Below, one piece after another: positions 8,111 to 16,686 of a stretch of 64,000 nucleotides of DNA. Every line of letters begins with the position of its first letter. Position 1 is the first letter of the stretch. The notes below the pieces were generated by a model. The model had not been told where the DNA came from. It saw nothing but the letters and a program-made list of their open reading frames with translations, and did not search any database. Source of the stretch: Pseudoxanthomonas sp. YR558 (lineage in GTDB: Bacteria > Pseudomonadota > Gammaproteobacteria > Xanthomonadales > Xanthomonadaceae). A program made the position numbers and the translations under genes. Location of the stretch: NCBI RefSeq assembly GCF_900116385.1, contig NZ_FPCI01000001.1, forward strand, positions 1,860,001 through 1,924,000, written 5' to 3'.

Positions 8111-8389
8111 CTAGTTGGTTGTCCCTTGTCGCGGCACGGCCAAGTCAGCCAACTCTGCTGTCCAATCCTCGGCAAATGCCTGGCACCGCTCGGCAAGATA
8201 TTCGCTGCGACGGGCATAGGCAGGTACTACCGGGCCTAAGGAGGCAATCTCCAATGCATCGCGCCAACTCGCCAGCAGTGTCTTTGAATCTCCGTGAGCG
8301 CGGGCCAAGGCCTGCAAGGCAACACGCAGCACATAGACCTGTGCTTGCAGGTCGCAAATGACCTCTTCGTTCTCTCTGTCCACGACCAT
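8111..8389 (-). CDS. Conserved small hypothetical protein downstream of hsp20
   Basis: A 92-residue acidic, helical-looking protein (start at ATG 8389, MVVDRENEEVICDLQAQV). I do not recognise the family. It follows the hsp20 gene by 51 bp on the same strand. Its C-terminus (RCQAFAEDWTAELADLAVPR) closely resembles the peptide encoded at 9264-9461 (LCRILVEDWTAELVDLSLPR), so there is a second, damaged copy upstream of hsp20. The pairing suggests a heat-shock accessory role, which is inference only. Confidence 0.65.
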   Translation of the reverse strand: MVVDRENEEVICDLQAQVYVLRVALQALARAHGDSKTLLASWRDALEIASLGPVVPAYARRSEYLAERCQAFAEDWTAELADLAVPRQGTTN

Positions 8390-8440
8390 TCCTCCTCGAC
8401 GAGCGTTGCCCGGGCCAAGCCCGGGCAACGAAAGTCGGCA

Positions 8441-8917
8441 TCACGAGTTGTATACCGCGCCCACCTGAATGCGCCGAGGCGTGGTTTCCGGACGCTTGGG
8501 AATGACGATCTGCAACACGCCATTGTGACCAGAGGCAGTGATGCCATCGGGATCGGCGCTATCGGGCAAGGCGAACCGGCGGTAGAAGCTGCCGTGGCGG
8601 CGCTCAATGCGCGAGAAGCTATCCGTCTCCAGCCTCTCTTCGCTACGTCGCTCGCCTTTAATCGTCAGCATGCCTTTTTCCATTTGCACATCGATCTCCT
8701 GAGGATCGACGCCGGGCAAATCGGCAAAGAGCACGAAACGATCAGTTTCTTCCTTGATGTCTACACGGGGCACCCATTGGCTTGTGACCACTGAGGACTC
8801 ATCCGTCGAGTCGTTCTGGAACAGGTTTCCTTCGAAAAGGCGGTCCAGCACTTGCTTGATCGGGTCATGCGCAACACCTTGGCCGGCCCATGGGGAAGAG
8901 CGAACTAGATTCTTCAT
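8441..8917 (-). CDS. Small heat-shock protein, Hsp20/alpha-crystallin family
   Basis: Cytosolic ATP-independent holdase chaperone of 158 residues. A divergent N-terminal arm (about 45 residues) precedes the alpha-crystallin domain (VPRVDIKEETDRFVLFADLPGV onward, residues about 48-140), with KGMLTIKGER and GVLQIVIPKRPE, the beta-strand motifs typical of Hsp20. A good AGGAG site precedes ATG 8917. The small gene downstream may be cotranscribed. Confidence 0.93.
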   Translation of the reverse strand: MKNLVRSSPWAGQGVAHDPIKQVLDRLFEGNLFQNDSTDESSVVTSQWVPRVDIKEETDRFVLFADLPGVDPQEIDVQMEKGMLTIKGERRSEERLETDSFSRIERRHGSFYRRFALPDSADPDGITASGHNGVLQIVIPKRPETTPRRIQVGAVYNS

Positions 8918-9263
8918 GGCAGGGGTCTCCTATTAGTGTCTGAGGGCGATACGCCGCCCATTCCGCAGATAGAATCGGCCCCACAATTTTCAAGAATCGA
9001 AAAAACGCTACGAGCTGGATATTAAGTATTTATTCAGGCATGCGAAAGCTACGTTTGGCGCGCCTCACAGCTGCCTAGGAGGCAGAAAAGTCGAATTGCG
9101 GCTGGTGCCTGGTTTAAGCAAAGAGAAGCCGGTGCCCACGTCTGGGCGCGGGCTCACAGACTGACCAAGGCCCCGGTGGCGACGCGATTAACAGAAAGGG
9201 CGGCGGGGATTGCACTCCCTCCGCCTCTCATACGCCTATCGATTCCGCGGAAGAGTCAAGCCT
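8918..9263. other. Intergenic stretch without a recognisable gene
   Basis: Holds the hsp20 ribosome-binding site and presumably its promoter. An AT-rich patch lies around 8985-9035. I see no convincing gene, repeat or RNA in it. Confidence 0.5.
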
Positions 9264-9461
9264 TCATTCCTGCGGGGGTCGCAACGCGATGATAGAGTCA
9301 CTGTCGGCTATCGCAATCCTGTCGGCGTCGAGCCTGGGCAAAGAGAGGTCGACCAGCTCCGCTGTCCAGTCTTCCACAAGAATGCGACAGAGCTCATCTG
9401 GGTAGGCACCTTCTTGCACGCGTGCCGAGACCTGTCCGGCTTCAGCGTCGAGCTCTCGCAC
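9264..9461 (-). pseudogene. Fragment related to the hsp20-associated small protein
   Basis: A 65-codon frame (GTG start at 9461) whose middle, DELCRILVEDWTAELVDLSLPR, aligns with the C-terminal part of the protein at 8111-8389. The N-terminal part has no counterpart and the frame is closed by a stop just upstream, so this looks like a remnant of a duplicated gene. It could alternatively be a short functional paralogue. Confidence 0.5.
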
Positions 9462-9484
9462 CGAGCCCCCATCTCATACAGAAC

Positions 9485-10303
9485 ATGCGCCTTCTTGCCG
9501 GCTGTGAACTCGTAGTCGAATCCATCGAGGACTGCTCGGTGGTCGCGATGCTTCGGCCGCGTAGCGGGGAAGCTCAATGGCTGATCAGCGAAGCCTATAC
9601 ATTCGACCCTAACGTCCGGCCGACAGAATTTATCGATGTGTTCGGAAACCTGTGCCAGCGCTTTGTGGTGCCGCGTGGGCGTATGCGGATTCGGGTCGAG
9701 CTTGAAGTCGAGACTGAGCGCGATCTTGCCATCGCGCCGTGGGTCTCGCCCGCATCAGCGGCGCTCCTTCCCGACCACACGCTGCAGTATCTACTGCCAA
9801 GTCGTTACTGCCCCAGTGATCGAGCGTTCGAGCAAGCGCGGGCCATTGTGAATGCCGCAGGCCCTCGCAATGGCCAGATCGGCGCCATTGTCGATTGGAT
9901 CCGCACGAATATCGTGTACCAGTATGGTGTTAGCGACGCTAGCACGGACGCACTTGGCACTATGGCGGCAGGTGCAGGTGTCTGCCGCGACTACGCTCAT
10001 GTCGGTATCACACTATGCAGAAGCCTACGCATTCCCGCCCGAATGGTGGTGGGCTATCTGCACGGGCTGGAGCCCATGGATATGCATGCTTGGTTCGAGG
10101 CTTACCTGGACGGTCGTTGGTATACGTTCGACCCCACACAATCCGCGCTTCTTGGCGGGCGGATCGTGGTCGCCTACGGTCGCGACGCTGCCGACGTGGC
10201 CTTCTTGACCAACTTGGGCTGGCTACAGACCGTGGAAATGCAGGTGTGGGTTGGTGAGAAAACTATCGAAGTTTTATCTTCGCATCCGGACGGCGGTCGA
10301 TAA
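9485..10303 (+). CDS. Transglutaminase-like cysteine protease-fold protein
   Basis: Protein of 272 residues with an N-terminal beta domain of the bacterial transglutaminase N type and a C-terminal transglutaminase core. The catalytic triad is visible: Cys in AGAGVCRDYAHVG (about residue 170), His in DMHAWFEAYLDG and Asp in YTFDPTQS. Start ATG 9485 (MRLLAGCELVVESIEDCS) is chosen because the family begins near this point. No signal peptide is evident. Family members act as peptidases or cross-linkers; the substrate is not predictable. It stands alone between the hsp20 region and a convergent two-component pair. Confidence 0.88.
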   Translation: MRLLAGCELVVESIEDCSVVAMLRPRSGEAQWLISEAYTFDPNVRPTEFIDVFGNLCQRFVVPRGRMRIRVELEVETERDLAIAPWVSPASAALLPDHTLQYLLPSRYCPSDRAFEQARAIVNAAGPRNGQIGAIVDWIRTNIVYQYGVSDASTDALGTMAAGAGVCRDYAHVGITLCRSLRIPARMVVGYLHGLEPMDMHAWFEAYLDGRWYTFDPTQSALLGGRIVVAYGRDAADVAFLTNLGWLQTVEMQVWVGEKTIEVLSSHPDGGR

Positions 10304-10333
10304 AACTTGAGTGGTCACCGTGTGGGCGCGGAC

Positions 10334-10687
10334 TTATCGCGGGAGGGCGCGGAGGAGATCGACCAATTGCCTCACCCGATATGGCTTGGACAGGAACTGC
10401 GCGCTCTTGGGGATCGGAGGAAAGTGGGATAAAGGGTGACCGGAGGTGAGGATGACGCGCACGCCTGGTTGCGTATCAATTGCCTCCTGCGCCACGTCGA
10501 TCCCTGTCAGCTCGCCGGGCATTGCGATGTCCGATATCACAGCATCAAATGGCTCCCCGCCACGCAGCGCATCGAATGCCTCGCTGCCTGACGTGGCCTG
10601 AATCACCGTCATGCCGTGGAGATCCAGCGACTCTGACACCAGTGAGAGCAGGTCTGCTTCATCTTCAACAAGAAGGACTCTAGGCAT
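10334..10687 (-). CDS. Single-domain response regulator
   Basis: Receiver-only protein of 117 residues starting MPRVLLVEDEADLLSLVSES. The acidic pocket (EDE), phospho-acceptor Asp (DAVISDIAMP), Thr/Ser (LTSGH) and Lys (LSKPY) are all present. There is no output domain, as in CheY-like or hybrid-relay receivers. It overlaps the end of the histidine kinase gene by 8 bases, so the two are coupled and it is the likely phosphate acceptor of that kinase. Confidence 0.92.
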   Translation of the reverse strand: MPRVLLVEDEADLLSLVSESLDLHGMTVIQATSGSEAFDALRGGEPFDAVISDIAMPGELTGIDVAQEAIDTQPGVRVILTSGHPLSHFPPIPKSAQFLSKPYRVRQLVDLLRALPR

Positions 10688-11849
10688 CGTGCACGCTCGA
10701 CAACGGAAGGTAGATATAGACAACCGTTCCGTGGCCAGGCGTGCTGCTAAGGGACGCATGGCCACCGGACTGCTTGGCGAAGCCAAAAATCTGGCTCAAC
10801 CCAAGGCCGCTGCCCTTGCCAATCCCTTTGGTCGTGAAGAAGGGTTCAAACACGCGTTCCTGGATATCCAACGGGATGCCGGTCCCGTTGTCCGCAACGC
10901 TTACGCACACCATATCCCTTTCGGATGCAGCTGAATCGGAAGGGTCGGCTAAACGGCGTAGACAGGTTGTGACCGTGATCTTCCCGCCCTCCGGCATGGC
11001 ATCCCGACTGTTAACGACCGCGTTAAGTACGGCCGCCTCGAACTGCGGCTTGTCTACCTCCACATGGGGCAGGTCAGCCGCAAGCTCATAGCTCAGTTCG
11101 ATATTGTCTGGACAACTGCGCCGCGTCAGATCCTGGAGCTCTCGGATCGACTGGTTAACGTCAAGAGGCGCGGCAACTAGATTCTGGCCTCGACCGAAGG
11201 TCAGAAGCTGCCGCGTCAGAAGTGCACCCCGCTCCGCGGCGCGGAGCGCGGCTTCTACATTGCGTGAAACCCGGGGATCGTCCGTTACACGGATGGCAAT
11301 GAGATCCAAGGCGTTGATGACGACAGCAAGCAGGTTGTTGAAATCGTGGGCTAAGCCGAGCGTCAACTTGCCAACTGCCTCAAGCTTTTGCGCCTGCAGC
11401 AAAGACGCCTGGGCCTCTTCCAACTGGCGTTGTGACTCAAGGCGCTCAGTGATGTCACGAGTTACCTTGGCAAATCCGACCAGTTCGCCGTCCGACCAGA
11501 TCGGGTCGATGGCGATGCTAGCGAAGAATCGGCTGCCGTCCTTGCGCACTCGCCACCCTTCAGAGGAGTAGCTCCCGTTTTGGCGTGCGGCCTCCAGCTC
11601 ACGCTGTGGCAAACCCGCATCAACGTCGCCAGGTTCATAGAACCGCGAAAAGTGCGCGCCGAGGACCTCGTCCCGGCTGTAGCCTTTGACCCGTTCACCC
11701 CCGTAGTTCCAGGTACGGATGCGACCGGTGGGATCGAGCATATAGATGGCGTAGTCGGTTACGCTGTTAAGGAGGAGGCGAAATTGCTTCGATTCGTCCG
11801 TCCAGCTTTGACTTTCGCTATCGCTGCTCGCTTTGTGGAAGTCTGTCAT
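10680..11849 (-). CDS. PAS-domain sensor histidine kinase
   Basis: Soluble sensor kinase of 389 residues starting MTDFHKASSDSESQSW (ATG 11849, CTATGAC context). Order: PAS domain with PAC segment (about 25-140: LLLNSVTDYAIYMLDPTGRI ... FAKVTRDITER), a HisKA-type dimerisation helix with the phospho-His in LTLGLAHDFNNLL (about 170), and the HATPase with N box (AAVLNAVVNSRDAMPEGG), G1 (VADNGTGIP) and G2 (KGSGLGLSQIFGF). No membrane helices, so the signal is cytosolic. The AHDFNN type of H box is typical of kinases paired with stand-alone receivers, as here. Confidence 0.93.
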   Translation of the reverse strand: MTDFHKASSDSESQSWTDESKQFRLLLNSVTDYAIYMLDPTGRIRTWNYGGERVKGYSRDEVLGAHFSRFYEPGDVDAGLPQRELEAARQNGSYSSEGWRVRKDGSRFFASIAIDPIWSDGELVGFAKVTRDITERLESQRQLEEAQASLLQAQKLEAVGKLTLGLAHDFNNLLAVVINALDLIAIRVTDDPRVSRNVEAALRAAERGALLTRQLLTFGRGQNLVAAPLDVNQSIRELQDLTRRSCPDNIELSYELAADLPHVEVDKPQFEAAVLNAVVNSRDAMPEGGKITVTTCLRRLADPSDSAASERDMVCVSVADNGTGIPLDIQERVFEPFFTTKGIGKGSGLGLSQIFGFAKQSGGHASLSSTPGHGTVVYIYLPLSSVHDA

Positions 11850-11921
11850 AGGAGCCTCGACGAAGCAGGTCAACTTAATTAGATCGCTGTGAAGGCCTGC
11901 TTCACTGTGGTGCATCGCACA

Positions 11922-12609
11922 CTACTGCCACCGCGCGACCGACGCGGGGCGAACCGCGCACCTGACCGCCCCGGTCGCACGCAAGGCGTGATCCGCATCG
12001 ACGTAGTTCGTGGACTCACCATGCCTGGCAGAGGCTAACCACGCAGGCGCCATATCGCCCCGCGCGGCCAGCACCTTGCCTGCGTGCGTCACCACTGCCA
12101 GCGCCACATCAGTCTGGGTCACCGCAACATCCAGCGGCAGTTCCTTGGAGGATCGCGGCGTTGCCGCCTCGATGGGCAACGACGAACGTCTTGGCGCCGA
12201 TCAGGACGTTCTGGCGGAGTAGTATTCCCGTCGGCTACAGCAAGTCGGGGGGGCCGAGGTCGATGACCTCGCCAGTTTCCGCCAAGGACGAGCAAACCAA
12301 CTGATTACCGCTGACATGGCCGAGCGCCTGAATGTAGCTGGATGAAAGGTCCAGTTCCTTCATGGCGGCGATAGCATCAGGACCGCAAGGATCCTGATTC
12401 CCAAGTCTGTCGATCTGGTCGAAAGCCACCTCCATCTGGTCGCCCATGAACTCAGTGCGGAGGAGTACCTCATTGGCACGGGCTACCACCAGGTCCATCT
12501 GGCGCCCTACAGCCAGTTCGTTGACCAAGTAGAGCGACAGCGCGAGCGGCGCAAGGACAACGGTGAAGACCGCTATCCATGTCCTCCATTCGATACGTCG
12601 CTCGAACAC
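11922..12609 (-). pseudogene. N-terminal remnant of a CSS-motif EAL phosphodiesterase
   Basis: On the minus strand MFERRIEWRTWIAVFTVVLA gives a membrane helix, then a periplasmic CSS-type sensor (ALGHVSGNQLVCSSLAETGE). At 12235-12237 an in-frame TAG interrupts the frame, which then continues as PTGILLRQNVLIGAKTFVVA. A later shift of frame leads into KELPLDVAVTQTDVALAVVT and VLAARGDMAPAWLAS, again matching the late CSS domain. The second membrane helix and the EAL c-di-GMP phosphodiesterase domain are absent. It is therefore a decayed sensor fragment with at least one nonsense and one frameshift mutation. Domain identity rests on motif recognition only. Confidence 0.6.
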
Positions 12610-12805
12610 ATGGTCCCCGCGGTTCCCCGCCGCAGGGATGACTATAGGGCCCGCGTCACATTAGCTCCAAGGAGCAGGGGTATTGGCGCGGCAACGAGGG
12701 CTAGGGAGTCGGCGTAGATTCCCGCCAAGCCCTCCGAATGGTCCGGACTACCATAGATGGTGCGTACGGCACTTCCCATGAGGGACTTGCCGCTCTGATG
12801 ACGTC

Positions 12806-12826
12806 TGTCGGCCAGAAGCGGACATT
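12806..12826 (-). repeat. Dispersed repeat copy 3
   Basis: On the minus strand AATGTCCGCTTCTGGCCGAC, the same repeat family as at 5841 and 6604 and closest to the copy at 17675. It lies in the gene-free 270 bp between the phosphodiesterase remnant and the second TetR module. Confidence 0.6.
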
Positions 12827-12880
12827 ATTCGGAACACGCACACCGCAGCGTTCTTGCCGCTTCACGAAGACCCTGAAGCC

Positions 12881-13462
12881 TTAGGCTGGCTGTTCTTTGG
12901 AAAGACGCGCCAAGATGTGCGTCCTGCACACATCCAGTATTTCGTCCGCGAGAAGCGAGTCGTCCGGACAGGATCTCGACAACACGACTGCGCCTACGGC
13001 TTGGGCCATCAGAATGATCCGGCGAATGCGCGCTTCGTCGTTCTCGCCATCATCCGGAGTGTGCGCTGTGCGCGATGGCGCTGACAACTGGCGCTCGATG
13101 CCCGCCGCAAACGCCGCCTTCACCGACTCGGGCTGACGCGCCGCATCCGCACAGAGCGCGGCCATGGTGCAGCCCTCGCCCGGATTGTCCCGGTGCTCCC
13201 GGGAAATGTAGTAACTCAAGAAGTCGGCCGGATCGCTGCTCATCGCAGCGTCTGCGGAACTCGCCAGGCCGCACGCCGCTGCTTCCGCCATCAGGTCGGT
13301 CTTGGAACCGAAGTGCTTGTAGAAGCCGCCATGGGTAAAGCCCGCGGCCGCCATCAGGTCGGCGACGCCCACGCCGTCGTAGCCCCGCGTCCTGAAAAGG
13401 GTGGATGCGGTTTCGACGATGTGCGCCCGATTCGCCTGGGCCTGTGCCTTGGTGACCTTCAT
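12881..13462 (-). CDS. TetR/AcrR family regulator, copy B (divergent from Old Yellow Enzyme)
   Basis: TetR-family repressor of 193 residues, an obvious paralogue of copy A (3236-3790). MKVTKAQAQANRAHIVETAS and the DNA-recognition region LMAAAGFTHGGFYKHF are nearly identical, while the ligand-binding half is more diverged (GCTMAALCADAARQ, SRSCPDDS conserved). It is divergent from an OYE-family reductase, with a 24-bp perfect palindrome between them. NemR-type regulators of OYE genes respond to electrophiles through cysteines; several Cys residues are present here, but no specific sensing site can be assigned. Confidence 0.9.
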   Translation of the reverse strand: MKVTKAQAQANRAHIVETASTLFRTRGYDGVGVADLMAAAGFTHGGFYKHFGSKTDLMAEAAACGLASSADAAMSSDPADFLSYYISREHRDNPGEGCTMAALCADAARQPESVKAAFAAGIERQLSAPSRTAHTPDDGENDEARIRRIILMAQAVGAVVLSRSCPDDSLLADEILDVCRTHILARLSKEQPA

Positions 13463-13538
13463 AACCCGTCTCTCTGACCGTTACAGCTGCGGAAGGGCTG
13501 CACTATATCACTGATAGATGATGTTCATAATCAAACCA

Positions 13539-13569
13539 TTGACATCAATGATGATGATCATCATCATTG
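13539..13569. promoter_or_regulatory. TetR copy B operator and OYE promoter -35
   Basis: TTGACA at 13539-13544 is followed at once by a perfect 24-bp palindrome at 13546-13569 (left half CAATGATGATGA). This is the same layout and almost the same sequence as at 3852-3880 before the SDR gene. The recognition helices of the two TetR proteins are also nearly identical, so cross-regulation between the modules is likely. Confidence 0.7.
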
Positions 13570-13635
13570 TGGCCTCTCAACAGAGGCCGGACATGGACGC
13601 GCTCCGGTAGGCGATCCTCCCATCCAAGGCACGAC

Positions 13636-14586
13636 ATGACCGACACCACGCTGTTCCAACCCTACCTACTGGGTCCGCTGACCCTCGCCAACCGGATCGT
13701 GATGGCGCCTTTGACGCGCAACCGCGCCGGCGCTGGTCTGGTGCCCGGCGTGTTTGCCGCCACGTACTACGCACAGCGCGCCTCGGCCGGACTGATCATC
13801 ACCGAGGCCACCCAGATCTCGGCCCTGGCCCAGGGGTACCAGGACACCCCCGGCCTCTACACGCAGGACCAGATCGATGGCTGGCGCCAGGTCACCGATG
13901 CCGTACATGCCCGGGGCGGGCGCATCTTCGCGCAGCTCTGGCACGTCGGCCGCGTCTCCCACGTCGATCTGCTCGGCGGTGCGGCACCCGTCGCTCCTTC
14001 GGCCATCCGCGCGCAGACCAAGACCTTCGTCAACAACGGCTTTGCCGATGTTTCCGAGCCGCGTGCGCTCGATATCGACGAACTGCCAGGCATCCTCGAC
14101 GACTTCCGCCAGGCCGCCGCCAACGCGATCGCGGCCGGCTTCGACGGCGTGGAGATCCACGGCGCCAACGGGTATCTGCTGGAACAGTTCATCAAGGACG
14201 GCGCCAACCAGCGGACCGACGCCTACGGCGGCTCCATCGAGAATCGCGCGCGCCTGTTGCTGGACGTCACCGCCGCCGTGGTCGAGCAGATCGGCGCCGA
14301 CCGCACCGGCGTGCGGATCTCGCCGGTATCGCCGGCAGGCGCCATTTACTGCAGCGATCCGCAGCCGCAGTACGACTACATCGTCGAACAACTCGATGCG
14401 CTTGGCGTCGTCTACCTGCACGTGGTGGAAGGCGCCACGGGTGGCCCACGCGAGGTGGCGCCGTTCGATTTCGATGGCCTGCGCCGCCGTTTCTCGCGCA
14501 CCTATCTGGCCAACAACGGTTATGACCTGCTTTTGGGGAGGTCCGCTTCGGTTCGGAAGCAGTCAGACGACAGACGCCGGTGCTAA
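13636..14586 (+). pseudogene. Old Yellow Enzyme family alkene reductase, C-terminally truncated
   Basis: FMN-dependent ene-reductase (NemA/OYE type) starting MTDTTLFQPYLLGPLTLANR. FMN and substrate residues are visible: MAPLTRNRA, AQLWHVGR and the catalytic pair in GVEIHGANGYLLEQF. The barrel is normal up to YLANNGYDLLLG (about residue 300). Then the frame runs into repeat copy 4 and ends with unrelated residues (RSASVRKQSDDRRRC). The last 45-55 residues of the family, including the second phosphate-binding part of the FMN site (usually a FGRPFIANPDL-like segment), are missing. The gene was evidently broken at the repeat and is probably non-functional. Confidence 0.8.
14541..14562 (+). repeat. 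Dispersed repeat copy 4, at the OYE truncation point
   Basis: GTCCGCTTCGGTTCGGAAGC resembles copy 1 (GTCCGCTTTGGGTCGGAAGC), differing at two positions. Homology of the OYE gene ends exactly here. Confidence 0.65.
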
Positions 14587-14878
14587 ACCGATCTTGCATC
14601 GGAGGCGCCAACGCCGCACAGGGAAGATCCTGGTCCGCATTAACTGGTAACACCTGAGAACCCAGAGTCCCGCGTTAGCAGACCTTGTTCGGTGATGCTT
14701 GGAGGCATGGGCGTTTCTCTTGCAAGCCACAGTTTCAACGTCGCTCAGCGCTAATGCAGTGCTAGCACAGCTGAATGGCGAGTCATTAAGCCCTCCCAGG
14801 AGTCAAAGGCCTTGTTGCGAGCCTTAGAAGGGCGTACAACGATAGCGCGCACATTCTCGGCGCCCACGAGCGCCAAAC

Positions 14879-15100
14879 ATGGAACCTAGAGAAGCCTCCG
14901 AAGCGGGAGTGTTGCTTCGCATCTATTTTGCTGAGCGCAAGACCGAGAATGGTCTCTATGTGGAAGCCAGGGCCAGCTTTAGAAGCCCGACAGCACCCTG
15001 CACCATCCACCTAATTACTCAGAAGCGTCATCCCACTCGTGAAGCCGCTGATGAGGCTATTGTCAGCATTGCAAGACAGCATGGCTGGGGCGCCAAATAA
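14879..15100 (+). CDS. Small hypothetical protein upstream of a YkgJ-like gene
   Basis: A 73-residue frame (MEPREASEAGVLLRIYFAER ... SIARQHGWGAK) that I do not recognise. The sequence has a plausible small alpha/beta composition and no signal peptide. Its TAA overlaps the ATG of the next gene (TAATG), so translational coupling is likely, which supports it being real. No good ribosome-binding site precedes it. Confidence 0.55.
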   Translation: MEPREASEAGVLLRIYFAERKTENGLYVEARASFRSPTAPCTIHLITQKRHPTREAADEAIVSIARQHGWGAK

Positions 15101-15432
15101 TGGGGCCCGACGCTCAGGAGAGCGGCGACCAAGCAAAGCCGTTATGTGCGCGATGCGATGCTGTATGTTGCCGCCTGACCGTCGTCTTGCTGCCGGAAGA
15201 CGGCATTCCCTCGCATCTCACCGGGCACACATCAGCTGGCTTGACGGTGATGGCACGCGACGCAGAGGGCTGGTGCGTCGCGATTGATGCAAGTCGCATG
15301 CGCTGCACGATCTACGAGACCCGACCCGACGTCTGCCGCCGTTTCAGAATGTCCGGACCCTATTGCCTCGCGGTGCGAACAGAGTATTTCGATAGCACTT
15401 CCCGCGGCATCCCTCTGACGCTTTACTCGTGA
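15100..15432 (+). CDS. YkgJ-family cysteine cluster protein
   Basis: A 110-residue protein with the cysteine pattern of the YkgJ/zinc- or iron-binding family: CARCDAVCCRL near residues 21-31, then GWCVAID, RCTIYETRPDVCRRF and a final Cys in GPYCLAV. Members are believed to carry a metal or Fe-S cluster; the biological role is unknown. It is coupled to the small upstream gene by a one-base overlap. Confidence 0.8.
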   Translation: MGPDAQESGDQAKPLCARCDAVCCRLTVVLLPEDGIPSHLTGHTSAGLTVMARDAEGWCVAIDASRMRCTIYETRPDVCRRFRMSGPYCLAVRTEYFDSTSRGIPLTLYS

Positions 15433-15538
15433 CGAAGATGGATGGCACGTTCTCACGGATCAGCAGCCAACATGCATCACGTGCAACGCAAAGAGCCGCG
15501 AACAGTTTCGCCCGCCCCATCATCATGTGCTGCCTCGA

Positions 15539-15850
15539 TCAGTCATCACCGGTAAGGCTGGCATAGCGAAGTACTGTTCCCGCATCCTGGGTCGCCTGCT
15601 TGGTTGATTCCAGCCAGCGAGCTGCAGCACCATAATTCTTGATTAGACTGCCCAGTTCATCGGTCAGGCACTTCGCACAGGGTTGGCCACCCGGGCTCGG
15701 CCGGCAGCATCTCGCACAAGGCGACATGGTCGTCTTGCTTGCGGGTCTTAACTGATAGGCAATCTTGTCCATCAGGGCTGTCGCAGCCTGTGCACGATCC
15801 GCAATACCGCCGATCGAAGCTGATACGTGGCGGTTAGCTTCTAGGTTCAT
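15539..15850 (-). CDS. Small hypothetical protein with clustered cysteines
   Basis: A 103-residue frame (MNLEANRHVSASIGGIADRA) with a central Cys cluster, MSPCARCCRPSPGGQPCAKC, that could bind a metal. Helical sequences lie on both sides. No family recognised. It is monocistronic, convergent with the YkgJ-like gene, and followed on the same strand side by the fasciclin gene 74 bp away. Confidence 0.5.
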   Translation of the reverse strand: MNLEANRHVSASIGGIADRAQAATALMDKIAYQLRPASKTTMSPCARCCRPSPGGQPCAKCLTDELGSLIKNYGAAARWLESTKQATQDAGTVLRYASLTGDD

Positions 15851-15924
15851 ATTACTCTAAGCGGCGGGAGGGAAGATGCGGCGAGAACTTCTTCCCGCCG
15901 CTAGCAGTCCTTTTCATCCACCCT

Positions 15925-16377
15925 CTAGTTAGGTTTGGATTCCGGAAGGTTGACCTTGTCGATGCCATGGATCACGCCATTCTTGGCAAGGATGTCCGGA
16001 AGCGTGACGTGAGCGACGCCGATGCTGAGCTTGCCCTCAGTGACTTTGATCGGCGCAGCCTGGCCTTGCACCGTACGGGCCGATTGCCACTTCCCGACAT
16101 CGGTCGTCGTCTTGCGGCCACTCACCAAGTGATAGTTGATCACCGAAGCCAACTCATCCTTGTTGGCAGGCTCGAGCAACCGGTCGAGCGCGCCTGCCGG
16201 CAGGCCAGAGAACGCTTCGTCGGTGGGGGCGAAGAGCGTGAACTGCTCGTCACCTGCCAGGGAGGCCGTAAGGCCTGCCTTGTCGACGGCATTGATGAGG
16301 GTCGAGAAGGATTTGTTGGTTTTCAGCGTACCCAACAGGTTCTGCTGGACGAGGCCTTCTTTCTGTTGCATTTCCAT
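15925..16377 (-). CDS. Fasciclin (FAS1) domain protein
   Basis: A 150-residue protein that is essentially one FAS1 domain (residues about 14-146). The conserved H1 and H2 boxes are visible: FTLFAPTDEAFSGLP and GVIHGIDKVNLP, with INYHLVSG between them. FAS1 domains mediate adhesion or protein-protein contacts and are normally exported; here the N-terminus (MEMQQKEGLVQQNLLGTLKT) has no signal peptide. It either acts in the cytosol, uses another route, or has lost its signal. Confidence 0.88.
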   Translation of the reverse strand: MEMQQKEGLVQQNLLGTLKTNKSFSTLINAVDKAGLTASLAGDEQFTLFAPTDEAFSGLPAGALDRLLEPANKDELASVINYHLVSGRKTTTDVGKWQSARTVQGQAAPIKVTEGKLSIGVAHVTLPDILAKNGVIHGIDKVNLPESKPN

Positions 16378-16686
16378 GGGAATTTCCTACGAAGTGGACC
16401 CGTATCAGGGTCAAGCGGACGGCCAAAGCCGTGGCCGGGCGAAATGCCAGGCGCGAGCTCAATGCGGAGAGTAGGAGGGGGTGGAGCGCGGCTGAGCAGC
16501 CGATACGGTATTGCACCGCAACCTCCGCACCGTGCGCCTTTGGTTGTTAGTCTGGCGTGACGCTGCCAGGAATATAAAGCGCTGCCGCCTCAAGAAACGT
16601 GGTAGCGTCATGCAACGCGAAATTCCGATGCTTGGTTAGTTTTCGCGCCCGCAGTGTGCCGGCTCGCACAATGTGCCGGAGCTCCC
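16378..16686. other. Intergenic stretch upstream of the fasciclin gene
   Basis: No gene, repeat or RNA recognised. It should hold the fasciclin promoter; no convincing hexamers stand out. Confidence 0.45.
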
